A program made the position numbers and the translations under genes. Below the pieces are notes generated by a model. That model was not told the DNA's origin. It ran no database searches and saw only the letters and a list, made by a program, of their open reading frames with translations. Source: Oleispira sp964022115 (lineage in GTDB: Bacteria; Pseudomonadota; Gammaproteobacteria; Pseudomonadales; Oceanobacteraceae). From it: 64,000 nucleotides of DNA. Numbering within the stretch: position 1 is the first letter of the stretch; the number at the start of each line of letters is the position of its first letter. Of the stretch, positions 45,075-52,273 are shown one piece after another. Location: positions 1 to 64,000 of the forward strand of contig CAXIBC010000004.1 in NCBI GenBank assembly GCA_964022115.1, in the 5' to 3' direction.

Positions 45075-45078
45075 TATT

Positions 45079-46404
45079 ATGGATACCCAAGCAACACAAT
45101 CGGGTTTGATGCCGCTCTTGAGCAATCAGAGTAATGCGAGCACTAACCTGTTAAATCCCTTAAGTCTAGAGACTGCTTCAACTGGCGCGAGTATAGCGCC
45201 GAGTTTTAACCATGTTTTAGCGCAATACCAAACTAAATCACCTGTGCCTTTAATCTCAAACTTGCCATCCTCGGCAGTAGAAGCTTTGCCGCTATTAGGT
45301 AAAAGTTTGCCGCTCGAAGATGCTGGGCTGCCGCTAGAAGACGCTGGACTGCCACTAGCAAACCTCTTAAAACCGACACTCGCCAACATGCCAGAGGTGA
45401 AAGTACCAGTACAAGACAAGCTCCTTATTGCCGAAGGGGCTTTGACTCGCGAAGAAGATGAGTTAACTGGGCATTTGTTAAATCTTGATGATCCTACCAA
45501 GATCGCAGCGGATCAGGGTTATCACGCTCAATCCCTCGTTTCTAGCTTATTACCTACTCAGATAAATACGCTAGTTACTCAGTCGAGTCATGGGTCAACT
45601 GCAACGGGTTTGACGGGGGCTAAGCTAGAAGCTGAATTGGGGGGTGAACTGGGTAGTGAGTTCGAGGCTGAACTCGATACGGGGTTGGCCACGACTAGGG
45701 TCTTCAAAGATCGCTTTTTAGGGGCTCAAGGGGCTTCTAATAATAGCTTGCTAGCACCTTCGGTTAAGGCGCCGAACCCATCCAGCTCTAATACTATGAG
45801 TAGTTCTCCAATGTCGACGCCAGTATTGGATGCGACTCTGTTAGCCATTAATAATCATGAAGACCCTATTAGCGAATCATTACAAGAGCTCAAACAACTT
45901 GATGATATCGAACAAGAGGGGAATAAAACTCATCTCGCTTTAGGAGAGCGCAAGCAAGATGAGCAGAGCTTAAAGTTAACGAAAGGTCAGCAAGCTTGGG
46001 GGGATGCTCTAGCAGAACGTATTTCGATGAATGCGGCGAAAAATATCAAACAAGTGACGATTCATCTCGATCCCCCAGAACTCGGCAGCTTAGAATTAAA
46101 GCTACAGGTTAAAGATGATCAGCAAACTCAGGTGCAGGTTCAAGTGCAAAACCTGCAGGTAAAAGAAGCTCTTGAAAGTAGTGCTCAAAGATTGAAAGAC
46201 ATGCTAGCAAACCAAGGATTAGAGCTAGCGGAGTTTGATGTTCAAACCGGTGCCGAGCAGGGTCAAGGTCAAATGGAAGAGCAGCAACAAGAGCAAGGGT
46301 CGTTAGGGCAACAGGATTCTGACGCTTTATCCGCCGAAGAAGAGCTATTGAGTCTGGATATTAGTGTGCCCAAAAATAATAACTTATTAGATACCTTTGT
46401 CTAG
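45079..46404 (+). CDS. fliK: Hook-length control protein FliK
   Basis: FliK measures hook length and switches export from hook to filament proteins. I choose ATG 45079 (MDTQATQ, 441 residues) because GGGAG is six bases upstream; ATG 45067 has none. The first 280 residues are disordered and Leu/Ser/Ala-rich, the ruler part, with a tandem LPLEDAG repeat near residues 77-92. The C-terminal domain has the family core KQVTIHLDPPELGSLELKLQV, then a Gln-rich tail. Length is ordinary, though the hook subunit it measures is three times normal. Confidence 0.93.
   Translation: MDTQATQSGLMPLLSNQSNASTNLLNPLSLETASTGASIAPSFNHVLAQYQTKSPVPLISNLPSSAVEALPLLGKSLPLEDAGLPLEDAGLPLANLLKPTLANMPEVKVPVQDKLLIAEGALTREEDELTGHLLNLDDPTKIAADQGYHAQSLVSSLLPTQINTLVTQSSHGSTATGLTGAKLEAELGGELGSEFEAELDTGLATTRVFKDRFLGAQGASNNSLLAPSVKAPNPSSSNTMSSSPMSTPVLDATLLAINNHEDPISESLQELKQLDDIEQEGNKTHLALGERKQDEQSLKLTKGQQAWGDALAERISMNAAKNIKQVTIHLDPPELGSLELKLQVKDDQQTQVQVQVQNLQVKEALESSAQRLKDMLANQGLELAEFDVQTGAEQGQGQMEEQQQEQGSLGQQDSDALSAEEELLSLDISVPKNNNLLDTFV
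45307..45357 (+). repeat. 21-bp tandem repeat in fliK
   Basis: Two 21-base copies plus a partial third code for LPLEDAG, LPLEDAG, LPLA. The copies differ at a few bases. The repeat is in frame, within the FliK ruler region, so gain or loss of a unit would change ruler length by seven residues. Confidence 0.85.
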
Positions 46405-46440
46405 GTGACTCCTTGATAGCTTGTCTAAACTGTCTGTAGC

Positions 46441-46463
46441 GGTATTTATTAAATTTAAATACC
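46441..46463 (+). terminator. AT-rich hairpin after fliK
   Basis: GGTATTTA (46441-46448) pairs perfectly with TAAATACC (46456-46463) around a 7-base loop. It lies between fliK and the fliL promoter. With no T-run directly after it, its strength as a terminator is doubtful. Confidence 0.4.
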
Positions 46464-46499
46464 CTTTAAAGCGCCTGTTAGTTTTTTGACGTAAAAAGC

Positions 46500-46515
46500 T
46501 GGCATGGCTATTGCT
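46500..46515 (+). promoter_or_regulatory. Sigma-54 promoter for the fliL operon
   Basis: TGGCAT, GGCTA, TTGCT matches the consensus with exact GG/GC register. Predicted start about 46526. It covers the in-frame ATG at 46504, which therefore cannot be the fliL start on this transcript. It likely drives fliLMNOPQR-flhB. Confidence 0.82.
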
Positions 46516-46548
46516 ATTTTGACTATGTCTATCGGAGAAAATGACGTT

Positions 46549-47082
46549 ATGGCTGCAGAGCAAGATTTAAGATTAGACCCAGTAGAAGAGGAAGTTGAAG
46601 CTACTGGGGGTAAAAAGAAGCTCATCATTATTATTGTGGCGGCTATTTTGCTCATTGCTATTGGTATTGGGCTGACTGTATTTCTTCTCACTGGAGATGA
46701 AACCGACACCACAGAAGGCACTGATGCCGCAGATGCAGCCGATACGGTAGCAGAAGTTTCTGCACCCGCTCAATACATCAAGCTTAAACCGAGGTTTATT
46801 GTTAACTTTAATCTGGGTTCAAGGCAGCGCTTTCTGCAAGCGAGCATTGAAATCATGACGCGCTCACAAGCGGTTGTAGACGCGGTTGAATTACATAATC
46901 CTATGATTAGAAATGAAATTGTACGTATTTTATCCGATCAAAACTTTAAAGTTTTAAGGACTCCAGAAGGACGTCTGGCTTTAAAAACTCAATTGCAAGA
47001 ACAGCTAATAACTCTATTGAAAAGTGAAGCCGATGTAGAAGGTATTGAAGCTGTTTTGTTTACTGATTTTGTAATGCAATAA
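46549..47082 (+). CDS. fliL: Flagellar basal body protein FliL
   Basis: FliL is an inner-membrane protein that surrounds and supports the stators. I place the start at 46549 (MAAEQDL, 177 residues): GGAGA lies 10 bases upstream, and the longer frame to 46504 would begin within the sigma-54 promoter. One membrane segment (about 22-46, KKLIIIIVAAILLIAIGIGLTVFLL) is followed by an acidic Thr/Asp/Ala linker and the periplasmic FliL domain with YIKLKPRFIVNF and LRTPEGRLALKTQLQEQL. First gene of the operon. Confidence 0.93.
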   Translation: MAAEQDLRLDPVEEEVEATGGKKKLIIIIVAAILLIAIGIGLTVFLLTGDETDTTEGTDAADAADTVAEVSAPAQYIKLKPRFIVNFNLGSRQRFLQASIEIMTRSQAVVDAVELHNPMIRNEIVRILSDQNFKVLRTPEGRLALKTQLQEQLITLLKSEADVEGIEAVLFTDFVMQ

Positions 47083-47092
47083 GGCGACCAGC

Positions 47093-48061
47093 GTGCAAGA
47101 TTTATTAAGCCAAGACGAAATTGATGCCTTATTACACGGCGTAGATGATAGCGATATTGAGCCGGACTCAGATATCGATGCAGCTGGCGTTAAGGCTTAT
47201 GATATCACCAGTAACGACCGTATTGTTCGTGGTCGTATGCCGACGCTGGAAATGATCAACGAACGTTTTGCCCGTTATACCCGTATTAGCATGTTCAATT
47301 TTTTACGTCGCAGCGCGGATGTTTCATCCGGTGGCGTGCAAATTATGAAGTTTGGTGAATATGTACATACCCTTTATGTGCCAACCAGCTTGAATCTAGT
47401 AAAGATTCGCCCTCTAAGAGGAACCTCTTTATTTATTCTTGATGCCAAGTTGGTATTTAAATTAGTGGATAACTTTTTTGGTGGTGATGGCCGTCATGCC
47501 AAAATTGAGGGGCGGGAATTTACCCCGACTGAAATCCGTGTCATTCAATTGGTTTTAGCCCAGGTATTTAAAGACTATAAAGAAGCTTGGCATACGATAC
47601 TGGATGCCGAATTTGAATATGTAGGTTCTGAAGTGAATCCGGCGATGGCCAATATTGTCAGCCCTAGTGAAGTTGTGGTCGTGAGTACATTTCATATCGA
47701 ACTCGATGGTGGTGGTGGTGATATGCATATAACCGTGCCTTATTCTATGATTGAACCGATTCGAGAAACCTTAGATGCGGGTATGCAAAGTGATATCGAT
47801 GAAGTTGATGATCGCTGGTTGCAGTCTTTACGGGAAGATATTTTAACTGCAAAAGTGAGTGTGCATGGCACAGTGGTTGAACAAGAATTAACCTTAAGGG
47901 AAGTTTCGGAGTTAAAAAAAGGGGATATTATCCCCATTGAAATGCCAGAACTTTTTACTCTAGAAGCACAAGGTGTCCCTATGTTTAGGGGCAAGCTTGG
48001 GGTTTCCGATAAAAATTTAGCAGTGAAAATTGTTGAACAAATTAATCATAGGCGACGTTAG
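47093..48061 (+). CDS. fliM: Motor switch protein FliM
   Basis: FliM is the C-ring protein that receives CheY-P. It starts at GTG (MQDLLSQDEIDALLHG). The N-terminal peptide EIDALLHG at residues 9-16 is the CheY-P docking site. The middle CheC-like domain (about 45-230) has SADVSSGGVQIMKFGEYVHTLYVPTSLNLVKIRPLRG, and a SpoA domain forms the C-terminus. Length 322 is typical. The CheY-binding peptide is notable because similar peptides occur in CheA at 58717. Confidence 0.97.
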   Translation: MQDLLSQDEIDALLHGVDDSDIEPDSDIDAAGVKAYDITSNDRIVRGRMPTLEMINERFARYTRISMFNFLRRSADVSSGGVQIMKFGEYVHTLYVPTSLNLVKIRPLRGTSLFILDAKLVFKLVDNFFGGDGRHAKIEGREFTPTEIRVIQLVLAQVFKDYKEAWHTILDAEFEYVGSEVNPAMANIVSPSEVVVVSTFHIELDGGGGDMHITVPYSMIEPIRETLDAGMQSDIDEVDDRWLQSLREDILTAKVSVHGTVVEQELTLREVSELKKGDIIPIEMPELFTLEAQGVPMFRGKLGVSDKNLAVKIVEQINHRRR

Positions 48062-48081
48062 TTCGTCCTTGGAGGGAAGTT

Positions 48082-48681
48082 ATGAGTGATGACTCTGATA
48101 ACCAGAATGAAAAAGAAAACGAACATGAAAATGAGAATGAACAAACTCCCGAGCAGAATAATGATATTAATGTCGATGAGTTAGCGAATGAAGTTGCCGC
48201 TGGGGTTGAAGCAGCCAGTGAAGGCGTTGAAGAGGTCGCCACAGAAGATGATGCGGTGGCCGATGAATGGGCTGCTGCGATGGCAGAAGACCCTAGTGCC
48301 GAAGCCGCGGGAGATGTTGGTGATGAATGGGCTGATGCGATGGCGGAGGATGATGGCTCTGTTCAGCAAGCCCCTTTAGATGCATTAAGTGATGACTCTA
48401 AGCCGGTAAGCGATGATTTAACCCCAGAGCTGGATGTTATTTTAGATATACCGGTTTCCATTTCAATGGAAGTTGGGCGTACAGAAATTCCTATTCGTAA
48501 CCTATTACAGTTAAACCAAGGGTCAGTAGTGGAACTTGATCGTTTAGCCGGGGAGCCATTAGATGTATTAGTTAACGGCACCTTGATTGCTCATGGTGAG
48601 GTTGTTATGGTCAATGATAAATTTGGTATTCGCTTAACGGATGTGGTGAGTCAAAGTGAAAGAATTCAGCGCTTGCGCTAA
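48082..48681 (+). CDS. fliN: Motor switch protein FliN with long acidic N-terminus
   Basis: FliN forms the bottom of the C ring and binds FliH. The SpoA core (about 112-199) is canonical (LDVILDIPVSISMEVGRTEIPIRNLLQLNQGSVVELDRLAGEPLDVLVNGTLIAHGEVVMVNDKFGIRLTDVV). At 199 residues it is longer than the usual 130-155 because of a very acidic Glu/Asn/Asp-rich start. The short motif DEWAxAMAED, normally single in FliN, occurs twice, at residues 61-70 and 81-90. Its last 26 bases overlap fliO. Confidence 0.94.
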   Translation: MSDDSDNQNEKENEHENENEQTPEQNNDINVDELANEVAAGVEAASEGVEEVATEDDAVADEWAAAMAEDPSAEAAGDVGDEWADAMAEDDGSVQQAPLDALSDDSKPVSDDLTPELDVILDIPVSISMEVGRTEIPIRNLLQLNQGSVVELDRLAGEPLDVLVNGTLIAHGEVVMVNDKFGIRLTDVVSQSERIQRLR

Positions 48682-49114
48682 GACGATATTATTTAAAGGA
48701 TGGGGCTTGCTGGTATTATGTTTGCCTTTAGCGGCAACCGCTGAAGAAGCCGTATTAGTAGCACAAGACCCTATAGCTTCTATCGGTAGAGTAGCCCTTA
48801 CCTTAGGTGGCATGATCGCTTTGATACTGCTATTAGCGTATTGGGCAAAGCGCTTACAAGGGATGAATGCTGCTCGCCAAGGGGCCGGGTTTTCTGCTCC
48901 AGGGCAAGCGATTAAAACCTTAGCAACTGTATCGCTTGGCTTAAAAGAAAAGCTGGCGCTGATTCAAGTCGGTGAGCAACAGTTATTAATCGGTATTACG
49001 CCACAGTCTATACAAACCTTATTAGTATTGGACGAACCTATCAGTCAGGCTGAAGCAGAACAGCAGACCCCGGTATTTCAGGCACTATTAAAAAAGGCCC
49101 TGCATAAAGCATGA
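48656..49114 (+). CDS. fliO: Export apparatus protein FliO
   Basis: FliO helps assemble the FliP ring of the export gate. It starts at GTG inside fliN, giving 152 residues. A hydrophobic signal-like start (GWGLLVLCLPLAATA) is followed by a membrane segment at about 42-60 (VALTLGGMIALILLLAYW) and a cytoplasmic domain (VSLGLKEKLALIQVGEQQLLIGITP). FliO is poorly conserved; position between fliN and fliP and this layout make the call safe. The stop overlaps fliP by four bases. Confidence 0.88.
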   Translation: MKEFSACAKTILFKGWGLLVLCLPLAATAEEAVLVAQDPIASIGRVALTLGGMIALILLLAYWAKRLQGMNAARQGAGFSAPGQAIKTLATVSLGLKEKLALIQVGEQQLLIGITPQSIQTLLVLDEPISQAEAEQQTPVFQALLKKALHKA

Positions 49115-49854
49115 AGTATTTAAGTCTTTTTATGTTGTTCTTTTTTCCTAGTGTGAGCTTCGCCGATATTAATGCCTTAGGTATTCCGGCCGTCACCTTT
49201 CAGCAAACGGATACGGGTGGCGAATATACCGTCACCTTGCAAATTCTAGCGTTAATGACGCTATTGAGTTTATTGCCTGCCATTATAATGATGATGACGG
49301 CTTTCACTCGAATCATAGTTGTTTTAGCCATTCTTCGACAAGCACTGGGGCTACAGCAAACACCTTCTAACCAAGTTGTATTAGGGATGTCGTTATTTTT
49401 AACCGCATTTATCATGATGCCAGTGTTTGAAAAAGTAAATGAAGTTGCCATTCAGCCTTATATCAATGAAACCATTAAGCCCTTAGAAGCGTTGAATCGT
49501 GCTACTGAACCGATGAAAGAGTTTATGTTGGCGCAGACTCGAGAAACCGATTTGAATTTGTTTGTGCGCATTTCTGGTAGAAAAGATCTATTAAGCCCTG
49601 ACGAAACTCCGCTGCATATTTTAATTCCAGCCTTTGTCACTAGTGAATTAAAGACGGCTTTTCAGATAGGGTTTCTGTTATTTATTCCCTTCTTAATTAT
49701 CGATCTCGTTGTTGCCAGTATCTTGATGGCTATGGGTATGATGATGCTATCGCCCATTATTATCTCTTTGCCCTTTAAAATAATGCTATTTGTATTAATC
49801 GATGGTTGGGCCTTGGTCATGGGTACTTTAGCGAATAGCTTTGGCACGATTTAA
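49111..49854 (+). CDS. fliP: Export gate protein FliP
   Basis: FliP forms the pentameric core of the type III export gate. A cleavable signal (MKYLSLFMLFFFPSVSFA) precedes the mature part. Signatures include LQILALMTLLSLLPAIIMMMTAFTRIIVVLAILRQALGLQQTPSNQVVLGMSLFLT and FLLFIPFLIIDLVVASILMAMGMMMLSPIIISLPFKIMLFVLIDGWALVMGTL. About four membrane helices; length 247 is normal. It overlaps the fliO stop (ATGA). Confidence 0.97.
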   Translation: MKYLSLFMLFFFPSVSFADINALGIPAVTFQQTDTGGEYTVTLQILALMTLLSLLPAIIMMMTAFTRIIVVLAILRQALGLQQTPSNQVVLGMSLFLTAFIMMPVFEKVNEVAIQPYINETIKPLEALNRATEPMKEFMLAQTRETDLNLFVRISGRKDLLSPDETPLHILIPAFVTSELKTAFQIGFLLFIPFLIIDLVVASILMAMGMMMLSPIIISLPFKIMLFVLIDGWALVMGTLANSFGTI

Positions 49855-49856
49855 GC

Positions 49857-49895
49857 GTTATGAATTTAAACATTATAAATTTAAACGTTATAAAT
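49857..49895 (+). repeat. 15-bp tandem repeat between fliP and fliQ
   Basis: GTTATGAATTTAAAC, ATTATAAATTTAAAC and a partial GTTATAAAT lie end to end, filling most of the 52-base gap. The repeat is non-coding and AT-rich and ends just before the fliQ ribosome binding site (AGGAAAAAG). Confidence 0.85.
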
Positions 49896-49906
49896 AGGAA
49901 AAAGAC

Positions 49907-50176
49907 ATGGGCGTAGAGCAGATTGGTGACCTGTTTAGTCAGGCTTTATTTATCATAGTTGTGATCGTCTTCGTTATGGTGATACCAAGTCTTGTTATTG
50001 GTTTAGTCGTGGCAACATTTCAAGCGGCGACTCAAATTAACGAGCAAACATTAAGCTTCTTGCCGCGTTTAATTGTGACTCTATTAAGTCTAATATTTTT
50101 TGGCCCTTGGGCTGTGAATAAAGTGATTGAGTTCACCTTGCAAATATATACCAACATTCCATTTTTAGTCGGCTAG
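49907..50176 (+). CDS. fliQ: Export gate protein FliQ
   Basis: FliQ packs around the FliP-FliR core of the export gate. The 89-residue protein has two membrane helices (about 15-37 and 53-75) and the family motif VIPSLVIGLVVATFQAATQINEQTLSFLPRL. Length is exactly typical. AGGAAAAAG precedes the ATG. fliR follows 12 bases after the stop. Confidence 0.96.
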   Translation: MGVEQIGDLFSQALFIIVVIVFVMVIPSLVIGLVVATFQAATQINEQTLSFLPRLIVTLLSLIFFGPWAVNKVIEFTLQIYTNIPFLVG

Positions 50177-50188
50177 AGGGCTCGCGCA

Positions 50189-50968
50189 ATGTTAGCGTTT
50201 ACCGCACTGGACTTGAACAGTTGGATCAGTCAGTATTTTTATCCTTTTGTCCGTATCGCCGGTTGTTTAGGGGTTATGCCATTATTAGGCAGTAAGCTGG
50301 TGCCACGCCAAATTCGGTTATTATTATCCGTTGCTATTACCCTCATTATTGCCCCGCTATTACCCGCTATGCCCAATGTCGAACCTATGTCACTCGCCTC
50401 GTTTATCATTATTTTTCAACAAATGCTGATTGGGATTGTCTTGGGATTTATGGTGGAAGTGGTAACCCAGGTATTTGTCTTGGCGGGGCAATTGATCGCC
50501 ATGCAAACGGGTTTGGGGATTGCGACTACGGTTGATCCTGCGCAAGGGGTTTCTGTTGTGGTTGTTAGCCAATGGTTTTTATTTTTGGTGAGCCTGACTT
50601 TTTTGGCTTTAAATGGACACTTAATTTTAATTGAAGTGGTGATTGAAAGTTTTTATACCATGCCTATTAGCAGTAGTGGTTGGGTCGCGGAAGACTATGG
50701 CCGTATGGTGACTTGGGGTGGTTGGATGTTTGCTTCAGCTTTAATTATTGCTCTGCCAGCTTTAACGGCGTTATTAATCGTTAACTTTGCGTTTGGTGTG
50801 ATGACCCGAGCGGCACCTCAGTTGAATATTTTCTCTTTAGGTTTTCCGGTGACTATGATGGTAGGTTTGGCCATAATTTGGTTGAGTATTGGTCATCTTG
50901 GTGAGAGCTTTCATACTTTATTAGAAACGCTTTTTGAATTTCTACGCACATTAATAAGAACGCCTTAA
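50189..50968 (+). CDS. fliR: Export gate protein FliR
   Basis: FliR completes the FliP5-FliQ4-FliR1 gate. The 259-residue protein has about six membrane helices and family motifs such as VRIAGCLGVMPLLGSKLVPRQIRLLLSVAITLIIAPLLP, GIVLGFMVEVVTQVFVLAGQLIAMQTGLGIATTVDP and ITRAAPQLNIFSLGFPVTM-like sequence (MTRAAPQLNIFSLGFPVTM). It lies between fliQ and flhB as usual. Confidence 0.96.
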   Translation: MLAFTALDLNSWISQYFYPFVRIAGCLGVMPLLGSKLVPRQIRLLLSVAITLIIAPLLPAMPNVEPMSLASFIIIFQQMLIGIVLGFMVEVVTQVFVLAGQLIAMQTGLGIATTVDPAQGVSVVVVSQWFLFLVSLTFLALNGHLILIEVVIESFYTMPISSSGWVAEDYGRMVTWGGWMFASALIIALPALTALLIVNFAFGVMTRAAPQLNIFSLGFPVTMMVGLAIIWLSIGHLGESFHTLLETLFEFLRTLIRTP

Positions 50969-51018
50969 ATGGCCCTTGTTAATTTGGCAAGCATACCGTA
51001 TTTGCTATGGGGTAAATA

Positions 51019-52161
51019 ATGGCTGAAGAAGACAGTAGTCAAGAAAAAACCGAGGAACCCACCGAGCGACGAATACAAAAATCGAAAGATGATGGCCAAA
51101 CCGCGCGCTCGAAAGAATTAAATACGACCGCCATTTTATTATTTGGTGCCTTGGGATTAGTTGCCTTCGGTTCTTATATGAGTGATAAAATTTATCATAT
51201 CGCACGCTTTAATCTTGATGTGCAGCGGGAAGCTCTGTTTGATACCAGTTATATGTTTAGCCACATGTCAGAGTCTATGTGGGAAGCCATGGCGGCCTTG
51301 GCGCCTTGGTTAGGGTTAGTCTTATTTGCCGCTTTTTTATCCCCACTTGGGGTAGGTGGTTGGCTGTTTAGTACTAAGGCCTTGGCCCCTAAGTTATCAC
51401 GACTCAGCCCCCTAGCGGGACTTAAACGTATGTTTTCAATGAACTCGCTGGTGGAGTTATTTAAAGCCTGGGCAAAAGTGTTAGTCGTTGGTACGGTGGC
51501 GTATTTTGTTATCGAATATTATTTCCAAGATGCTATGGATTTACAAAAAGCGGCGGTAAGACCTGCCATTAAACGCTCTGCTGAGATTGTATTATGGGCC
51601 GCGGTTATCTTGTGTGCTTCAACATTAATCATTGCTATGGTGGATGTACCTTGGCAAATTTATAGCCATACTAAAAAACTGCGTATGTCGTTACAGGAAA
51701 TTAAAGACGAATTTAAAGATACCGAAGGTAAACCTGAAGTGAAGGGTCGCATACGTCAGTTGCAGCGAGAAGCGGCTCAACGTCGAATGATGGGGGCCGT
51801 ACCGGATGCTGATGTCGTGATCACGAACCCGACCCATTATGCCGTTGCGTTAAAATATTCTGGTGGGGCAGGCGCACCGATAGTCGTAGCCAAAGGCATT
51901 GAGGAAACAGCGCTTAAAATTCGTGAAATTGCCAAAGAAAATAATGTTCCGCAAATGGAAGCACCACCTTTGGCCCGCGCAATCTATGCTCATACCCGTA
52001 TTGATGATGAGATACCAGAAGGCTTGTATATCGCAGTCGCCCAAGTTTTAGCTTATATCTTTCAAGTGGATCAATATGCCAAAGGGCAAGGAGCTAAACC
52101 CGAGCGCCGACCCGATATGCCAATTCCGACCGATTTACGCGTCGACCCTAATGCTGATTAA
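51019..52161 (+). CDS. flhB: Export switch protein FlhB
   Basis: FlhB controls substrate choice of the export gate and is triggered by FliK. The start AEEDSSQEKTEEPTERRIQKSKDDGQTARSKEL is the family signature. Four membrane helices follow, then a cytoplasmic domain with the autocleavage motif NPTH (VVITNPTHYAVALKY, about residue 273). After cleavage between N and P the switch to filament proteins can occur. The C-terminal tail is about 25 residues longer than in short forms. Last gene of the fliL operon. Confidence 0.97.
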   Translation: MAEEDSSQEKTEEPTERRIQKSKDDGQTARSKELNTTAILLFGALGLVAFGSYMSDKIYHIARFNLDVQREALFDTSYMFSHMSESMWEAMAALAPWLGLVLFAAFLSPLGVGGWLFSTKALAPKLSRLSPLAGLKRMFSMNSLVELFKAWAKVLVVGTVAYFVIEYYFQDAMDLQKAAVRPAIKRSAEIVLWAAVILCASTLIIAMVDVPWQIYSHTKKLRMSLQEIKDEFKDTEGKPEVKGRIRQLQREAAQRRMMGAVPDADVVITNPTHYAVALKYSGGAGAPIVVAKGIEETALKIREIAKENNVPQMEAPPLARAIYAHTRIDDEIPEGLYIAVAQVLAYIFQVDQYAKGQGAKPERRPDMPIPTDLRVDPNAD

Positions 52162-52219
52162 TGAATCGAGGGGGGAAACCCTAGGCTAAGAAAAATTATT
52201 TTCGATAAACATCGAAAGT

Positions 52220-52235
52220 GTGCACTCTTCTTGCA
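52220..52235 (+). promoter_or_regulatory. Possible weak sigma-54 promoter for flhA
   Basis: GTGCAC, TCTTC, TTGCA has a good -12 element and the right spacing, but the -24 has TG in place of the important GG. A small inverted repeat (TTTCGAT/ATCGAAA, 52200-52217) lies just upstream. Position suggests a middle-class promoter for flhA-flhF-fleN-fliA, but the match is imperfect. Confidence 0.4.
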
Positions 52236-52273
52236 ATTAGACTGGTAAACGTCAATTTTGCATCAGGTAGTCT

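Noticed and set aside
49842..49856. Perfect-looking -24 element TGGCACG at the end of fliP
   Set aside because: The -12 position reads AAGC instead of TTGC, and the site is within the fliP end inside a co-directed operon. Spacing is right but the match is too poor to call a fliQ promoter.
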